A stretch of 64,000 bases of DNA from Verrucomicrobiia bacterium (GCA_019634625.1 JAHCBA010000007.1:145767-209766), one strand, 5' to 3'; positions 19,501 through 26,110 are shown, counted from the first letter of the stretch. The notes: generated from the letters alone by a model not told the origin. Program-made: numbers and translations.

Positions 19501-20257
19501 ATTCCGCCGGCCCGTTGTTCACCAGCAGCGACACCTCCCTCGATAGTACCTGCGGCGTGAGCACATACGCCGCCGCATACCGCACGGAACTGTCGTACCC
19601 GCCGAGCGCATCCACCGCCACCACCGCGAAATAGTGGTCTTTGAAGGCCGTCAGTCCCGTCAGCGTCGCCTGCGTCACCCCCCCGGGCACGGCAAGCACC
19701 GGAGTCCGGTTGGTGACACTCCCGAACGGCCCGTCCTCCGAGTAATAGATGTCGAACCGGACAATGTCCCCCACCAACCACTGATTGTAGGCTCCCCAAT
19801 CGAGCGTCACCGTCTCTCCCGTCGGCGAAACGGTCATCGCCACCCCGGTCACCTGCGGGGGCACCTCGTAGGTCGCCACCACCAATCCGACTTCCCGCGA
19901 AATGGCCTGGGCGATGTCCGACCTTCCGTTCTCCACCGCGATCGAGACCTCCCGTGACATCACCTCGCGGATCCCCGACGTCGCATCGCCCCCCACCAGC
20001 ACTGACACCTCCCGCGAGACCAGTTCCTTCACATGCACCGCCGGCTGTGCGCCCACCCCGGGTCCGGCCATCAGCCAGCCCAGTGCCAAAGCCAGGAACG
20101 GTACCCGCCCCGTGACGCGCCTGGCCGTTCGACCACCGACATGGCATGGCCCGGAAGCCGCCCGGCCGGCCGGGCAAGGGACCACCGAACTCCGGGAGAA
20201 CTCCGGGAAATGCATGGTTCCAGAGATGGAGGTGACGTCAGAACCCGGCCGCGACAC
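10502..20257 (-). CDS. Giant secreted multidomain protein (SREVS motifs, FN3, CARDB, Calx-beta)
   Basis: A 3251-aa extracellular protein. After a signal-like segment (VPFLALALGWLMAGPGVGAQP, about 52-72; the true start may be internal) come seven copies of a short motif, SREVS followed by a hydrophobic strand (about 81-405), interleaved with FN3-like domains (TLDWGAYNQW). Then follow Ig/FN3 and CARDB domains (about 860-1280 and 1660-1760), four Calx-beta domains (about 1300-1650), carboxypeptidase-regulatory-like domains, a Cys-rich segment (about 2315-2395), and cadherin-type domains near the end (NRAPVIEPVSEQ, NRPPVAGTDV). The last 80 residues form a small domain with LQTASSLLAPVWHTIG and FYRAIEY, also seen in the 58227 and 61119 proteins. 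The start lies 6 bases behind the 20264 gene, so they form an operon. Probably adhesive or structural. Confidence 0.8.
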   Translation of the reverse strand: MSRPGSDVTSISGTMHFPEFSRSSVVPCPAGRAASGPCHVGGRTARRVTGRVPFLALALGWLMAGPGVGAQPAVHVKELVSREVSVLVGGDATSGIREVMSREVSIAVENGRSDIAQAISREVGLVVATYEVPPQVTGVAMTVSPTGETVTLDWGAYNQWLVGDIVRFDIYYSEDGPFGSVTNRTPVLAVPGGVTQATLTGLTAFKDHYFAVVAVDALGGYDSSVRYAAAYVLTPQVLSREVSLLVNNGPAEWVAQVISRENSLVVATPEPPPRIESLAVSMSADGSEATLDWSAYNQWAVGDIVRFDIYRSETGPIATVSGMVPVRSVPAGTASVVLEGLGAFRDHYFAVVPVDGLGNFDPVVRYAAGYVLLPQLVSREISILIENGPPDRQVVSREVSLVVPDALIPAPVTGLGSGFAVATSRSAFGAVDLDWSHYNEAAQNDVVRYRIHVGSAFFDNVSTLEPWGFVPAGMQRFTVTGLAGSGIFHFAVVAEDALGNFDATVRSSSAQASIGGVGEVIGLAVVSGPDRLSFTWAPPGDAGEFLAAFRLYLGAGGIPVQIPPDATSYEFDGLTPATGYTLRMATLDIFGRESDGTTLVAATWLPNPTGVRLEVEGGSVWLAWNPVSPGALVREYAVFDGLTPFDQVSGRTPLAVTSQSRAVVGTLEAVTGRHFAVATVNVSGGTDPAVVSVSAVRESQTVDFPAPPVEALVIPLAATASSGLPVRFLGGDPEVAALEGNLLHVLQGGSTTLLARQDGNDAWWPAETSRTLRIPPVIVTFTANGEALEDGQVLYGGSLRLAVTAADKEGIVRAEFSVRTVGETPWTPLGQDESAADGWMWDGTLAGLASGELDLRVTVFTASGAARDAVRRVVHHPSTPADLVAVEIVGPESALAGTAITVRWTVENRSPHPLSGLRRDGLYLSGDAAIGEDRFLGWVDVPNDLGPHAFQNHERSVLLPSGLAGNQWLVVHVDADDTVFEAGAEANNWTIAVGPILVHAVDLEVEALELSAAGGVAGGDIEVEWRVNNLGSAPTSALWQDAILFTTTPGDPAGARVLKTVAGPASLGAGDHYVRRVGVTLPLAGDLPAGAYHLVVRVNAGSVQPEATFENNLASAPFTLTLPPLPDLSVSLVTAPALVVPGEPFEIGYQLTNGGSGPAPAGFGAAIHLATPGGSTLGAPLVRVPNTPPRMPGEVWDQTAVATLPGSVGAGTYRIAVRVDDEGVVVEGDEANNLGLSATFEVAAVLGLRLAVTDVREDVSPPQVSALLSRNSTTAVPLDVLLTSSEPDRLGVPATVRFEVGQSSIPVAFTVVPDGVPGPDASVTITAAASGHRTATADLVVRNVDLPALLVMLDPVEVIEGEAAAGTVFRTGSSGEAVTVNFSASHPSQVILPGPVPIPAGMAEATFTVYAVDDSLVEGTQTYTLLASAPGHTTGSATLTVVDNDVPELELTVTPETFSEGAGVQAAILTVRRSVGSSRDLSVALSSDRPDLVQVPPSVTIPAFNVVASVPVAALDNTEVGPPQTVTLSAVARVSGTAQEIGTPVTVAVTVTDDDGPTLSVALADPVVREGSTTVGTVRRNTGTDGDLLVLLTSSDTAEAMVPVEVVIPDGADSAVFTVVTLEDGVPDGSRSVTVTAGADGYTPGQARLTVTDADLPDLVISEVFGPATALVGERANLTFRVANQGVAPARGRFVQRVFLSRDALVGDDLLIGNFDLTPSGDGFAPGLSFAQTVPSHVFTEVGDYWVVVTADVEDSVEELDETNNTRIAAVPIRVESDFTATVQVDLPGRTAPAGTPVPLSGWALTPGGQPAVGKRVDVHLHLREFRRVLSAITDASGHFSMVFRPLPGEAGHYTVGAARGGEKTATPQDAFTLYGAAFEPPFLEVRIDEGSSVAGHVRLRNLSDVPLTGLSGAILGEGGELSGTVTLSGAGLPGLHFIEAHYTLTAGFLSGGAAMGPQTAERTLRVTTAEGTTHDLPMTVTVEPLRPRLRTEPDELVAGMVRGGQRAVEFTVINEGRADTGPLSVSLPEAAWLRLASPNPMPSLAPGASNTVTLLLSPAADLPFGPYTGHLALNGSATHLRVPFTFRCLSELKGDLLVRVVDEYTYYAEGNPPVTNATVTVTDAFTGEVLHRGLSDNSGEVLFTGLPEGYHAVEVVAPDHATFRTTALIDAGSVREVRAFVGRELVKHRWKVEPTEVEDRTRLTIESTFETFIPVPIITADPPVIVDFLGPGEEKVIELTLTNHGLIAANDVHFVIRPGRGFRVTPLIEIVGQIPARSSIGVPVLLSREADAGAPGGLRIAAGEADDDCSFPEVTVLYQYYCGPDGIWRSFEIPMWLLDYYACFRGIISRNVLDAICSCAALFHVNLGCLCAIYDLAKSPSGSGAATALKECCPSLAPTPGLIRRRGEDGGGGGIIIQPGTLLERWKCEDRRVASRASGERREALNAGVASIPPESEDEGVCARVRLRIEQDAVTTRDAFRATLEVDNGTAESLTEVGVELSIGDGEGVLASELFGVRAPILDGITGVDGGGVIAPQSAGSATWILIPTLDAAPEGPTVYLVGGTLSYTQNGTRVRVPLADVPITVHPGPELYVDYFHQRDVFSDDPFTEEIEPAIPYSLGVMVRNLGRGEARNFRITSGQPQIVENEKGLLIDFNLIGTEVAGETLSPSLTANFGNIAPGGNVIGRWLFTSSLQGLFIDYSATFEHLDAIAGRRLSLIQEVGIHEMIRMVAAPGPFEDGRPDFLINGIPDLEDLPDTVWLSDGTTAPVSVGLEAMPLGVPGGEGGEVAVEMVVPEGFVYMRFPDPAGATGALPVRLAGVRRGDGTMLAPENFWQTDRTFIGLGRRPIRENRVHLFDHDLGGSYTLVYEPVAGLDREAPTSRVATLPAEVGLEFAVRWSGTDDRPGPLSFDVFVSTDDGPFLPWRVETTATSGIFAGEMGRRYAFYSVARDAAGNRELPPVSAHTTTRVGLANRAPVIEPVSEQRVAPGSELRVALRASDPDGDPITWRLRQGPVGLTLDGAGVVRWATGPAHRGTVHAVEVEARDTGVPPLATTSAFQVVVEGGNRPPVAGTDVLSRPPGKPGRMRESRLLVNDTDPDGDTVHLVGVAATSAGGGTIRRSEGWITYTPPPGEDQPDEFTYTITDGEAEATGRVRVIVEDPDGGLSLNILGLTVEADGRVALRMAGIPGRQYALQTASSLLAPVWHTIGVRTADANGRFTFVHEEPPPVAAFYRAIEYTPAPGPAVRALR

Positions 20258-20263
20258 ACCCCG

Positions 20264-21571
20264 CTACGGGCGCACCACCTTCACCTGAACCGCCGAGTAG
20301 CCCACGGTCACCGGGAGGGTCGCCACCCAGCGGATCACCAGCGGCGTGTCGCTCACCACCGTCTCCACCGCGGCATCCGCCGTCGTGAAGTTGGCATTGC
20401 CCCGCGGGGTGACCCGCACCTGCACCTGCGACGCCGATTCCACATTCACCGTCTCCACCACAACCTGCGTCGAGGCCGTCTCGGGCAGTGCCACGTCGGG
20501 TCCCGAGACCCCGAAATCCGCCCGCGGATCCGCCGGAACCGCCCCGCCTCCGATCGAGACCACGCGCACCGTCGGCCCATCGTCCGGTGGCCAGATCAGG
20601 GCCGTGGCCGGCTCCACAAGGGGCACGATGCCTGGATCCGGTATTACCGTCGGATTGCCAGAGGCGCTCAACCGCTCGATCTGGATCCGCCCGACGGTGC
20701 CGTTGCCTTGTCCGATGCCGCCCAGGGCTCGGATCATCCCATTCCCGGCGAGATCTCCCGTCACGATGCGGATGCCTCCGCCCGAGCCGCCGCCTGGGTT
20801 CTGAGCCGGTCTGTTTCCCCCGTTGGCATCGACACGACCATCGACCGTAACCGAACCTGCGGCCGCAATGAGAATGGCGCCTCCTCCTGCCCCGCCGCCC
20901 CAGCCCTCGTCACCATCTCCCCCTGCTCCGGAACCTCCAATCAATGGCACGAGCGACGGGTTCCCGTAGGCAGGCGGCGTTCCGGACGCCTGCGCCCCGT
21001 AGCTGCCTCCACTCCCCCACCAGCCGCCTTCAGTTCTCCCTCCCCCCGGCCCAAATCCAGACCCCGCCCCCACCCCCGGTGCATAATACCCCCGCCCCCC
21101 ACGGAACCCTCCCGGCCCTGGCTCCGCATGACCGGGCGCGGCCACCCCGTTCGCGCCGCTCAAGTCCAGTATCCCGTTAATGGTGACATCCCCATCCACC
21201 AACCAAACCACGGGAGCCTTGCTCGGATGGTTGCGAAAGGTCACCCGCGTCCCCGCCGCGATGGAGACAGAACTGTACTTGAACACCACCGCCCACTTTT
21301 CGAAGTCGTACACCCCCAACCCGCTCTGGGCGCTGTTGTCGTCGTTCCACGCCCCGTCCACCGCCATCCCCAGATCGATCACGATGTTCGTACCCGTAAC
21401 CGTGATGTTCGGCGCGACGATATTGGTGGTGATCGTCAGGACGCCATCCGAGCCGTCGCTCGGCACGTGAATGGTCGCCGCAACGGCCCCTGCTGCGGCG
21501 GCCAGTTCGGCCAGCGGCACCGTCAGGCGCCGCACGAGAGTCCATGGAGTGATTCGAAGTTTGGGTTTCAT
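20264..21571 (-). CDS. Secreted Gly-rich beta-helix-like protein
   Basis: A 435-aa protein. The start at 21571 gives MKPKLRITPWTL and a hydrophobic Ala-rich segment (LAELAAAAGAVAAT) as signal peptide; the open frame extends 67 residues further upstream without signal character. Residues about 30-190 contain ITTNIVAPNITVTGTNIVID and DGDVTINGILDLSGANG, as in surface beta-helix proteins. Residues about 130-290 are extremely Gly-rich (GGRGYYAPGVGAGSGFGPGG). The C-terminal 100 residues form a beta-rich module. It is the first gene of the operon with the 3251-aa protein. No enzymatic motif was recognised. Confidence 0.7.
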   Translation of the reverse strand: MKPKLRITPWTLVRRLTVPLAELAAAAGAVAATIHVPSDGSDGVLTITTNIVAPNITVTGTNIVIDLGMAVDGAWNDDNSAQSGLGVYDFEKWAVVFKYSSVSIAAGTRVTFRNHPSKAPVVWLVDGDVTINGILDLSGANGVAAPGHAEPGPGGFRGGRGYYAPGVGAGSGFGPGGGRTEGGWWGSGGSYGAQASGTPPAYGNPSLVPLIGGSGAGGDGDEGWGGGAGGGAILIAAAGSVTVDGRVDANGGNRPAQNPGGGSGGGIRIVTGDLAGNGMIRALGGIGQGNGTVGRIQIERLSASGNPTVIPDPGIVPLVEPATALIWPPDDGPTVRVVSIGGGAVPADPRADFGVSGPDVALPETASTQVVVETVNVESASQVQVRVTPRGNANFTTADAAVETVVSDTPLVIRWVATLPVTVGYSAVQVKVVRP

Positions 21572-21933
21572 GGGGATGCTTATCGCGACGGGAGAGATAT
21601 TGAATGGCTGTTGCGTGCAGATCCTGGGGCATGGTGGCGGTTCGGGTCGTTCCCAAAAATGTACGAAAAGTGTCGTATCCACCCGAACCTCCCGTGCATC
21701 CCGGAGTTGTGGGTGAGAAGGCAGCGAATCGGAGGGACGAGCTCCGCGAGTCCGCATTCCACTGCACCACACCTTTTCCCCCTCCCCGGGACTCGTACTC
21801 AGCCCGAAGGGCGGTACTCGTACTCGTCATCGTCCTCGACTCGCAGCCGCACCGTTTCAGCGTCGCCTCATGGCTGGCCCGATGGGTTCGATCCTGTTCG
21901 GACCTCCCATGCCGCATGGGAATTGGGCGGGGC

Positions 21934-21963
21934 GATTACGATTACGATTACGATTACGATTAC
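21934..21963. repeat. GATTAC hexanucleotide array (5 units)
   Basis: Five perfect tandem copies of gattac lie in an otherwise GC-rich intergenic region. Copy number is likely to vary between strains. Confidence 0.85.
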
Positions 21964-22046
21964 GAGGTCTGGTGCAAAAGTCTGAGGTGCGCTGGCAGGG
22001 CGGGGACGTGGGGGGGCAGAGGCTGGGTCGGACTTTGTTCGGTGTG

Positions 22047-22096
22047 CACGCTGTAGCGTGTCGGGGGCGGATTTGGGAGGCTCACGCTGAAGCGTG
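22047..22096. repeat. Pair of 14-bp palindromes
   Basis: cacgctgtagcgtg and cacgctgaagcgtg are separated by 22 bases. Each is a perfect 6-bp dyad around a 2-base centre. They could be a paired protein-binding site or part of a dispersed intergenic repeat; no gene starts nearby. Confidence 0.5.
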
Positions 22097-22283
22097 TACA
22101 CCCAACGGTCCCTCCGATCCCACCACCCCGCTTCACCCTTCGGAGGGACGAGCTCCGAAAGCCCGCGTCCTCACGTCCGCGCCTGCACCCAACAGCAGCC
22201 GGACAGCCCCAACGAGGTTGGAACGAGGACGGGGCCCTGCCCGCCGGCTTGACCCCCTCCGGCGTAATACATAGTTTGACGCC

Positions 22284-22511
22284 ATGACGAAGACCATCAC
22301 CCGGATCGGCAATTCGCAGGGATTGATCTTTGATGCGGCCCTGATGGACCTGGCGCGCCTCAAGGTCGGCGATCAGGTGAACATCACGGTTCACGAGGGA
22401 GGTGCGATCGTCCTGACGCCACTGCGACCGGTCATCACTCCCGAAAGGGCCGCCGTCGCCGCCAATCGCCTGATCAGAAAGAACGCGGAGCTGTTCCGGC
22501 GGCTGGCATGA
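22284..22511 (+). CDS. AbrB/MazE-type antitoxin
   Basis: A 75-aa protein with a SpoVT-AbrB swapped-hairpin domain at residues 1-50: ITRIGNSQGLIFDAALMDLA followed by LKVGDQVNITVHEGGAIVL. Such proteins bind their own promoter and neutralise the partner toxin through a C-terminal tail (residues 50-75). The toxin gene starts within its stop codon (ATGA, 22508-22511). A decayed copy of the same gene lies at 24389-24480. Confidence 0.9.
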   Translation: MTKTITRIGNSQGLIFDAALMDLARLKVGDQVNITVHEGGAIVLTPLRPVITPERAAVAANRLIRKNAELFRRLA

Positions 22512-22906
22512 AGCGTCCCCTCTCGCACCCCACACCAGAGGCGGTAAAGGCCATCCATGCCGAAGTGCTGACGGCCCACGGCGGCAAGGCCGGTTTGCGT
22601 GACGTGGCCCTGTTGGAATCCGCGGTGGCGGCGCCGCAGGCCACCATGATGGGTCAACCGATCCTGACCGAACCGCTGGAGATCGCCGCCGCCTATCTGT
22701 TCTACCTCTGCCGCAACCACCCGTTCGTCGATGGCAACAAGCGGACCGCGCTGGCGACGTGCCTGGTGTTCCTGAGCGAAAACAACCTTCTGCCCGACGA
22801 GAACCTCGACGTCGATGCCTGGGCGGCATTGGCCTTCGATGTCGCCGCCAGCCGGTTCGACCGCGACCAGACGACCCGCCGACTGCGAGAGCTCCTGTGT
22901 AAGTGA
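22508..22906 (+). CDS. doc: Fic/Doc-family toxin (death-on-curing)
   Basis: A 132-aa single-domain Fic protein of Doc length. The catalytic loop is HPFVDGNKRTA (His about 76), matching HxFx(D/E)GNxR; the His deprotonates the target hydroxyl and the following residues hold the nucleotide phosphates. Doc proteins phosphorylate EF-Tu; Fic proteins AMPylate targets. The partner is an AbrB-type antitoxin rather than Phd, so the neutralisation mechanism may differ. Two small changes from classical Doc (V and G in the loop) make the exact transfer reaction uncertain. Coupled to the antitoxin by a 4-base overlap. Confidence 0.88.
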   Translation: MKRPLSHPTPEAVKAIHAEVLTAHGGKAGLRDVALLESAVAAPQATMMGQPILTEPLEIAAAYLFYLCRNHPFVDGNKRTALATCLVFLSENNLLPDENLDVDAWAALAFDVAASRFDRDQTTRRLRELLCK

Positions 22907-22929
22907 AGGTAAGTGGACGAGCTGCGCCG

Positions 22930-22982
22930 AGCGTCAGGTTTGTGTCCATGACACCCTTCATGACGTGCGCATCCAATCCTCC
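22930..22982 (-). pseudogene. RHH-PIN toxin-antitoxin junction relic
   Basis: On the minus strand this short stretch reads E-D-W-M-R-T-S-stop, overlapping ATG-AAG and continuing MKGVMDTNLTL. This mirrors the antitoxin end (EDLMRTP) and toxin start (MSGVIDTNLLL) of the intact pair at 26640. Only the junction survives; the rest of both genes is gone. It sits 24 bases behind the Doc gene and directly against a dispersed repeat copy. Confidence 0.7.
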
Positions 22983-22983
22983 C

Positions 22984-23107
22984 CATCGGGGTCGGGGTCG
23001 GTATCGGAATCGGTATCGGCTCCGCCCATTCGAACATCACCCAGCTTCTCCCAAATCGTTATCCCACCCTGTCCCAGTCCCGGCTTCGTTCGCATCGCCG
23101 TGATCCA
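22984..23107. repeat. Dispersed repeat, copy 1
   Basis: Begins catcggggtcggggtcgg, with tcgg-rich hexamer-like units, and continues through tatcccaccctgtcccagtc to cggcttcgttcgcatcgcc. Close copies are at 24709-24815 and 26970-27100. All three lie in the toxin-antitoxin island between genes. Confidence 0.8.
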
Positions 23108-23150
23108 GCCAGCACGGGCTGTGAACGCGCATGTTTGGTTCAAAGGCAGG

Positions 23151-23193
23151 CTGACAGGATTATTTGTGGACTATATGTAGATTATATGTAGAT
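23151..23193 (+). promoter_or_regulatory. Promoter and tandem 11-bp operator of the ParS-RES pair
   Basis: A -35-like ctgaca (23151-23156) is followed after 17 bases by tatgta (23174-23179). The -10 area is covered by two perfect tandem copies of tatatgtagat (23172-23182, 23183-23193), 7 bases before the antitoxin ATG. Direct repeats over a -10 box fit autorepression by the toxin-antitoxin complex. No Shine-Dalgarno sequence is visible. Confidence 0.55.
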
Positions 23194-23200
23194 TTTCGCC

Positions 23201-23671
23201 ATGAAAACGACGTTGGTGGAAGCCGAATCGGAAATCCTGGAGCGTGCGGCGGAGCTGCAAAGCCAAGTTGCTGCCATGCAGGGAAAACTGCAGACGCTCT
23301 TGCGCGGTGTCGGCGGGTTGCAGGTGATCCTGCCTGAACTGCACGATGAAACCAGCGGACGCATTGATGCGCAAAAACTTGCCGCTTACCTGGGTGTGCC
23401 GCTCAAGCGGCTCGCCGAAGGCCTGCATCTAAACTACAAGGCCATTCATCGAAACCCCTCGGCGGAGGGTTTCCAGCCCGCTTTGAAACCCGTGAAGCGC
23501 TCCGCCGAGATACTACACGACTTCTTCCATAAACCGGAAACGGTCCGGGTCTGGCTCAACACCTCGCATCCGGACCTCGACGGGCACACCGCGCTGGAAA
23601 TGATCCTGGCCAACAACTCCAGCGCGGTCCTTCGGATTCTCGAAAACGCTGCCGCTGGCGTGCCCGTCTGA
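23201..23671 (+). CDS. Xre/MbcA/ParS-type antitoxin (DUF2384)
   Basis: A 156-aa antitoxin of the RES-Xre class. Residues about 55-100 form a helical DNA-binding part (QKLAAYLGVPLKRLAEGLHL); the C-terminal toxin-binding part contains VRVWLNTSHPDLDGHTALEM, the hallmark of DUF2384. The N-terminal 35 residues look coiled-coil-like. Its stop codon shares one base with the RES toxin start at 23671. Upstream tandem 11-bp repeats probably are its operator. Confidence 0.85.
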   Translation: MKTTLVEAESEILERAAELQSQVAAMQGKLQTLLRGVGGLQVILPELHDETSGRIDAQKLAAYLGVPLKRLAEGLHLNYKAIHRNPSAEGFQPALKPVKRSAEILHDFFHKPETVRVWLNTSHPDLDGHTALEMILANNSSAVLRILENAAAGVPV

Positions 23672-24270
23672 TGTTGCCCCTCCTGCAACTCGCTGCCGCG
23701 CTCAATTGCGCCGCCCTGGTCTCGGCGCACGGGCCGTGGTCGCGCGCCATCGGCTATCGCCATTTGCTCGGCCCGCCGCCGGGCCAGAGCGGCCCGCCTC
23801 AACCACTGTGGGGTGGTGCGGCCAAAACTGCCGGCGCACGCTTCACCCCCGCAGGCGGCTTCGATTCCATCTACCTCGGGCACGATCCCATCACGGCTTT
23901 CATCGAAGTCTCCGCCTTGATCCTGCTGCCCGGCGGACCTGTGCCCGTTCGTTCCGCACCGTGGGTGGTCATCAGTGTGGACGGCATCCTCAACAACCTG
24001 CTGGACCTGACCGATCCAGCTACCTTGACGACGCTCGGCACAACCGCCCAGGAGATGACCGGCACTTGGACGCCCCTGCCGCATCCACCCACGCAACGGC
24101 TGGGGCAACTCGCCTACGATTCCGGACGCATCGTTGGAATCAAATATGCCTCTGCCAAGCGTCCTGGCGGCATCAACGTCGTGGTGTTCCCCGACCGCAT
24201 TCACGTTGTCGCCAGCAATTATCTGGAGGTTTATGACCCGCACGGCCACCTTGCCCAGCGAATCCCCTGA
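23671..24270 (+). CDS. RES-domain toxin (NAD+-degrading)
   Basis: A 199-aa RES-family toxin. GARFTPAGGFDSIYLGHDPITAFIEV (about residues 50-75) is the conserved N-terminal block with the Arg and Tyr found in RES toxins, which deplete NAD+ by an ADP-ribosyltransferase-like fold. GRIVGIKYASAKRPGGINVVVF near the end matches the C-terminal block. It follows its DUF2384 antitoxin with a 1-base overlap. Length and order (antitoxin first) are normal. NAD+ glycohydrolase or phosphorylase activity is known for the family and inferred here. Confidence 0.85.
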   Translation: MLPLLQLAAALNCAALVSAHGPWSRAIGYRHLLGPPPGQSGPPQPLWGGAAKTAGARFTPAGGFDSIYLGHDPITAFIEVSALILLPGGPVPVRSAPWVVISVDGILNNLLDLTDPATLTTLGTTAQEMTGTWTPLPHPPTQRLGQLAYDSGRIVGIKYASAKRPGGINVVVFPDRIHVVASNYLEVYDPHGHLAQRIP

Positions 24271-24388
24271 CCAGAGAATGCACCACAGATGACACAGATA
24301 CCGAAACACGCTCCAAGCGCGGTCGTTCGATCGTCCAACTCTCCCTCGATCGGGCCGTGACCAGGGTGAGCTGTGGCTCGTCCTTCGT

Positions 24389-24480
24389 TACCCGGATCGG
24401 CAATTCGCAGGGATTGATCTGGGATGCGGCTCTGATGGACATGGCGCGCATCTAGGTCGGCGATCAGTTGAACATCACAG
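24389..24480 (+). pseudogene. AbrB/MazE antitoxin relic
   Basis: Translates to TRIGNSQGLIWDAALMDMARI, an in-frame TAG (24453-24455), then VGDQLNIT. It is close to the intact antitoxin at 22284 at DNA level (acccggatcggcaattcgca is shared) but lacks the start and the C-terminus and has a nonsense mutation. No Fic gene follows. Confidence 0.8.
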
Positions 24481-24708
24481 AAGTCACGCCGGTGGGACGA
24501 CAAGCCGGGACACTTCGTATCAGTAACCATTCACCGCATCCATGGGCGACTTGATCGGACCGATGGCGCGGCCCGATCCCTCCGTCGGGGGGATCATCAG
24601 GGTTGCCCGTCAACTTTCCCGAATTGCGGTTCTCCCCAACGACCCAGGCGAAATGAGAACGACCACCGTGGAGGACCGGGGCCACCGCCTGTTCCGGCCC
24701 CCTCCCCC

Positions 24709-24815
24709 ATCGGGGTCGGTATCGGAATCGGTATCGTCTCCGCCCATTCGCTCCTCACCCGGCTTCTCCTGAATCATTATCCCACCCTGTCCCATTCCCG
24801 GCTTCGTTCGTCGTC
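24709..24815. repeat. Dispersed repeat, copy 2
   Basis: Second copy of the element at 22984. It starts catcggggtcggtatcgg, one 6-bp unit shorter than copy 1, and contains cccaccctgtcccattcccg and ggcttcgttcgtcgtc. Except for the antitoxin relic, 24271-24849 otherwise shows no recognisable gene. Confidence 0.8.
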
Positions 24816-24849
24816 ATGCAGAAGCACGAGGCGCGAATCGAGACGTTGC

Positions 24850-26070
24850 CTATCCCAGGAGATGCCCAAGAGGGATTGCAAACAAGCGCTCCTCCAGCTT
24901 CACGGCTTCCTTCCCGTTGTAGGCCAGGATGGCGGCCACGCAGTCCGGCGTCCGCAGGAGGAACGCTCGCAGCCCCGACAGATCGCCATCCGTCCAGCGG
25001 GAAGCGGCCTTGACCTCGATGCCGAAGATCCTCCGGCCCGATTCGATCACCAGATCCACCTCGTGCCGGCCCTGCTCGTGCCAGTACGCCAGTCGGGCCT
25101 CGGGCACATGGGCCTCCAGAAGGGCGGCGACGTTCTGTGCCGCATACGTCTCGAACAAGGCGCCGCGCAGGAGATCGTCCCGACCCGGTTCGATGTCACT
25201 GACTCCTGCCAGATGCGCCGCCAGGCCGCTGTCCGTGAAGTGCAGCTTGGGGGACTTCACGAGGCGCGAACTTCGATTCTTCAGGAACGGCGGCAGTCTC
25301 CGAATGAGAAACGACGTTTCCAGAAGGTCGAGGTAACGCCCCGTCGTGACGGCGTTGAGCTTCGCGTCGCGAGCCAGGGTGCTGATGACAAGCACCTGCC
25401 CCGTCCGCATGGCGGCCAGTTGCGCCAGAGTCCGAAAGGCCAGCAGATCGGCGATCTGGGAGAGCTGTCGGACATCCCGTTCCACATACGTCTGCACGTA
25501 GGCACGAAACCACTCGGCCACGCCGCCCTCAGGACCAAGGCACGCTGGTGGCAGGCCGCCACGCAGGACCTCCTGTTCCGTGACGGGAACGGCTTTGCCG
25601 GAAGGCATCGATTGCGTCCTCAGGAACGCTGCAAGGAGAGGCTCCTCGTTCGTGGCTCCCTGCAGTTCCCGTCGCGTCATCGGATGAAGGGTGAAGTATC
25701 CCGCACGCCCGGCCAGGGTCTCCGAGACATGGCCGATCAAGGCCAGATTGGCCGACCCGGAGAGGAAGAACTGACCCGGTTGCCGCCGGGCGTCCACACG
25801 CTGCTTCAGGGCAACGAGCAACTCGGGGCAGCGCTGCACCTCGTCGAGGATGACCGCACCTTCCAACAGCGACTCGGGATTCGAACGGGCTGCCGCCAGC
25901 GTGGCGAAGTCGTCCAGGGTGCGGTAGGTCCGTCCGCGAGCCAGGCCGGGCTCGTTCTGGAGAAGGGTGCTCTTCCCGGCCTGCCGCAGCCCGGACAGCA
26001 CGACCACGGGCAACCGTCGCGCCGCGCTTTCCAATCGCACAACGATCTCCCGGTCAAGGTAACCCGTCAT
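24850..26070 (-). CDS. AAA+ ATPase with DUF4143 C-terminal domain
   Basis: A 406-aa ATPase of the large, poorly understood AAA_14/DUF4143 group. Walker A is SGLRQAGKST (about 26-35), Walker B AVILDEVQRCPEL, and the C-terminal half has the DUF4143 nuclease-like fold with FETYAAQNV, YWHEQGRHEVDLVIE and FGIEVKAA (the D/E-VK signature of restriction-like folds). The start at 26070 is preceded by a promoter with TTGACA and 17-bp spacing; the open frame reaches back to 26169 without support. These genes are common in genomic islands beside toxin-antitoxin loci; a role in DNA transactions or defence is suspected but unproven. Confidence 0.85.
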   Translation of the reverse strand: MTGYLDREIVVRLESAARRLPVVVLSGLRQAGKSTLLQNEPGLARGRTYRTLDDFATLAAARSNPESLLEGAVILDEVQRCPELLVALKQRVDARRQPGQFFLSGSANLALIGHVSETLAGRAGYFTLHPMTRRELQGATNEEPLLAAFLRTQSMPSGKAVPVTEQEVLRGGLPPACLGPEGGVAEWFRAYVQTYVERDVRQLSQIADLLAFRTLAQLAAMRTGQVLVISTLARDAKLNAVTTGRYLDLLETSFLIRRLPPFLKNRSSRLVKSPKLHFTDSGLAAHLAGVSDIEPGRDDLLRGALFETYAAQNVAALLEAHVPEARLAYWHEQGRHEVDLVIESGRRIFGIEVKAASRWTDGDLSGLRAFLLRTPDCVAAILAYNGKEAVKLEERLFAIPLGHLLG

Positions 26071-26080
26071 AATGCAACAC

Positions 26081-26110
26081 CGTGTAGTGGCATCTTGACA
26101 CCATGTCAAG
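26081..26110 (-). promoter_or_regulatory. Promoter and dyad of the DUF4143 gene
   Basis: On the minus strand TTGACA (26109-26104) and TACACG (26086-26081) are 17 bp apart, and the ATG lies 10 bases further on. The -35 box is part of a perfect dyad, cttgaca-cca-tgtcaag (26094-26110), a plausible operator. The short leader implies a nearly leaderless mRNA. Confidence 0.55.

Larger units (their letters stand above)
21572..22283. other. Intergenic repeat field, no gene
   Basis: These 712 bases hold no convincing gene. They contain two copies of ggagggacgagctccg (about 21732 and 22141; a related string occurs near 473), a hexanucleotide array at 21934-21963, and two short palindromes, cacgctgtagcgtg (22047-22060) and cacgctgaagcgtg (22083-22096). 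The region separates the secreted-protein operon from the toxin-antitoxin island. Confidence 0.55.

Noticed and set aside
21934..22096. Hexamer array and palindromes considered as a CRISPR or replication origin
   Set aside because: Units are too short, no spacers, no cas genes and no DnaA-box cluster was seen.
24542..24772. A 76-aa plus-strand open frame beginning MGDLIGPMARPDPSVGG
   Set aside because: It runs into dispersed repeat copy 2, has no ribosome site or recognisable domain, and is not coupled to a neighbour.
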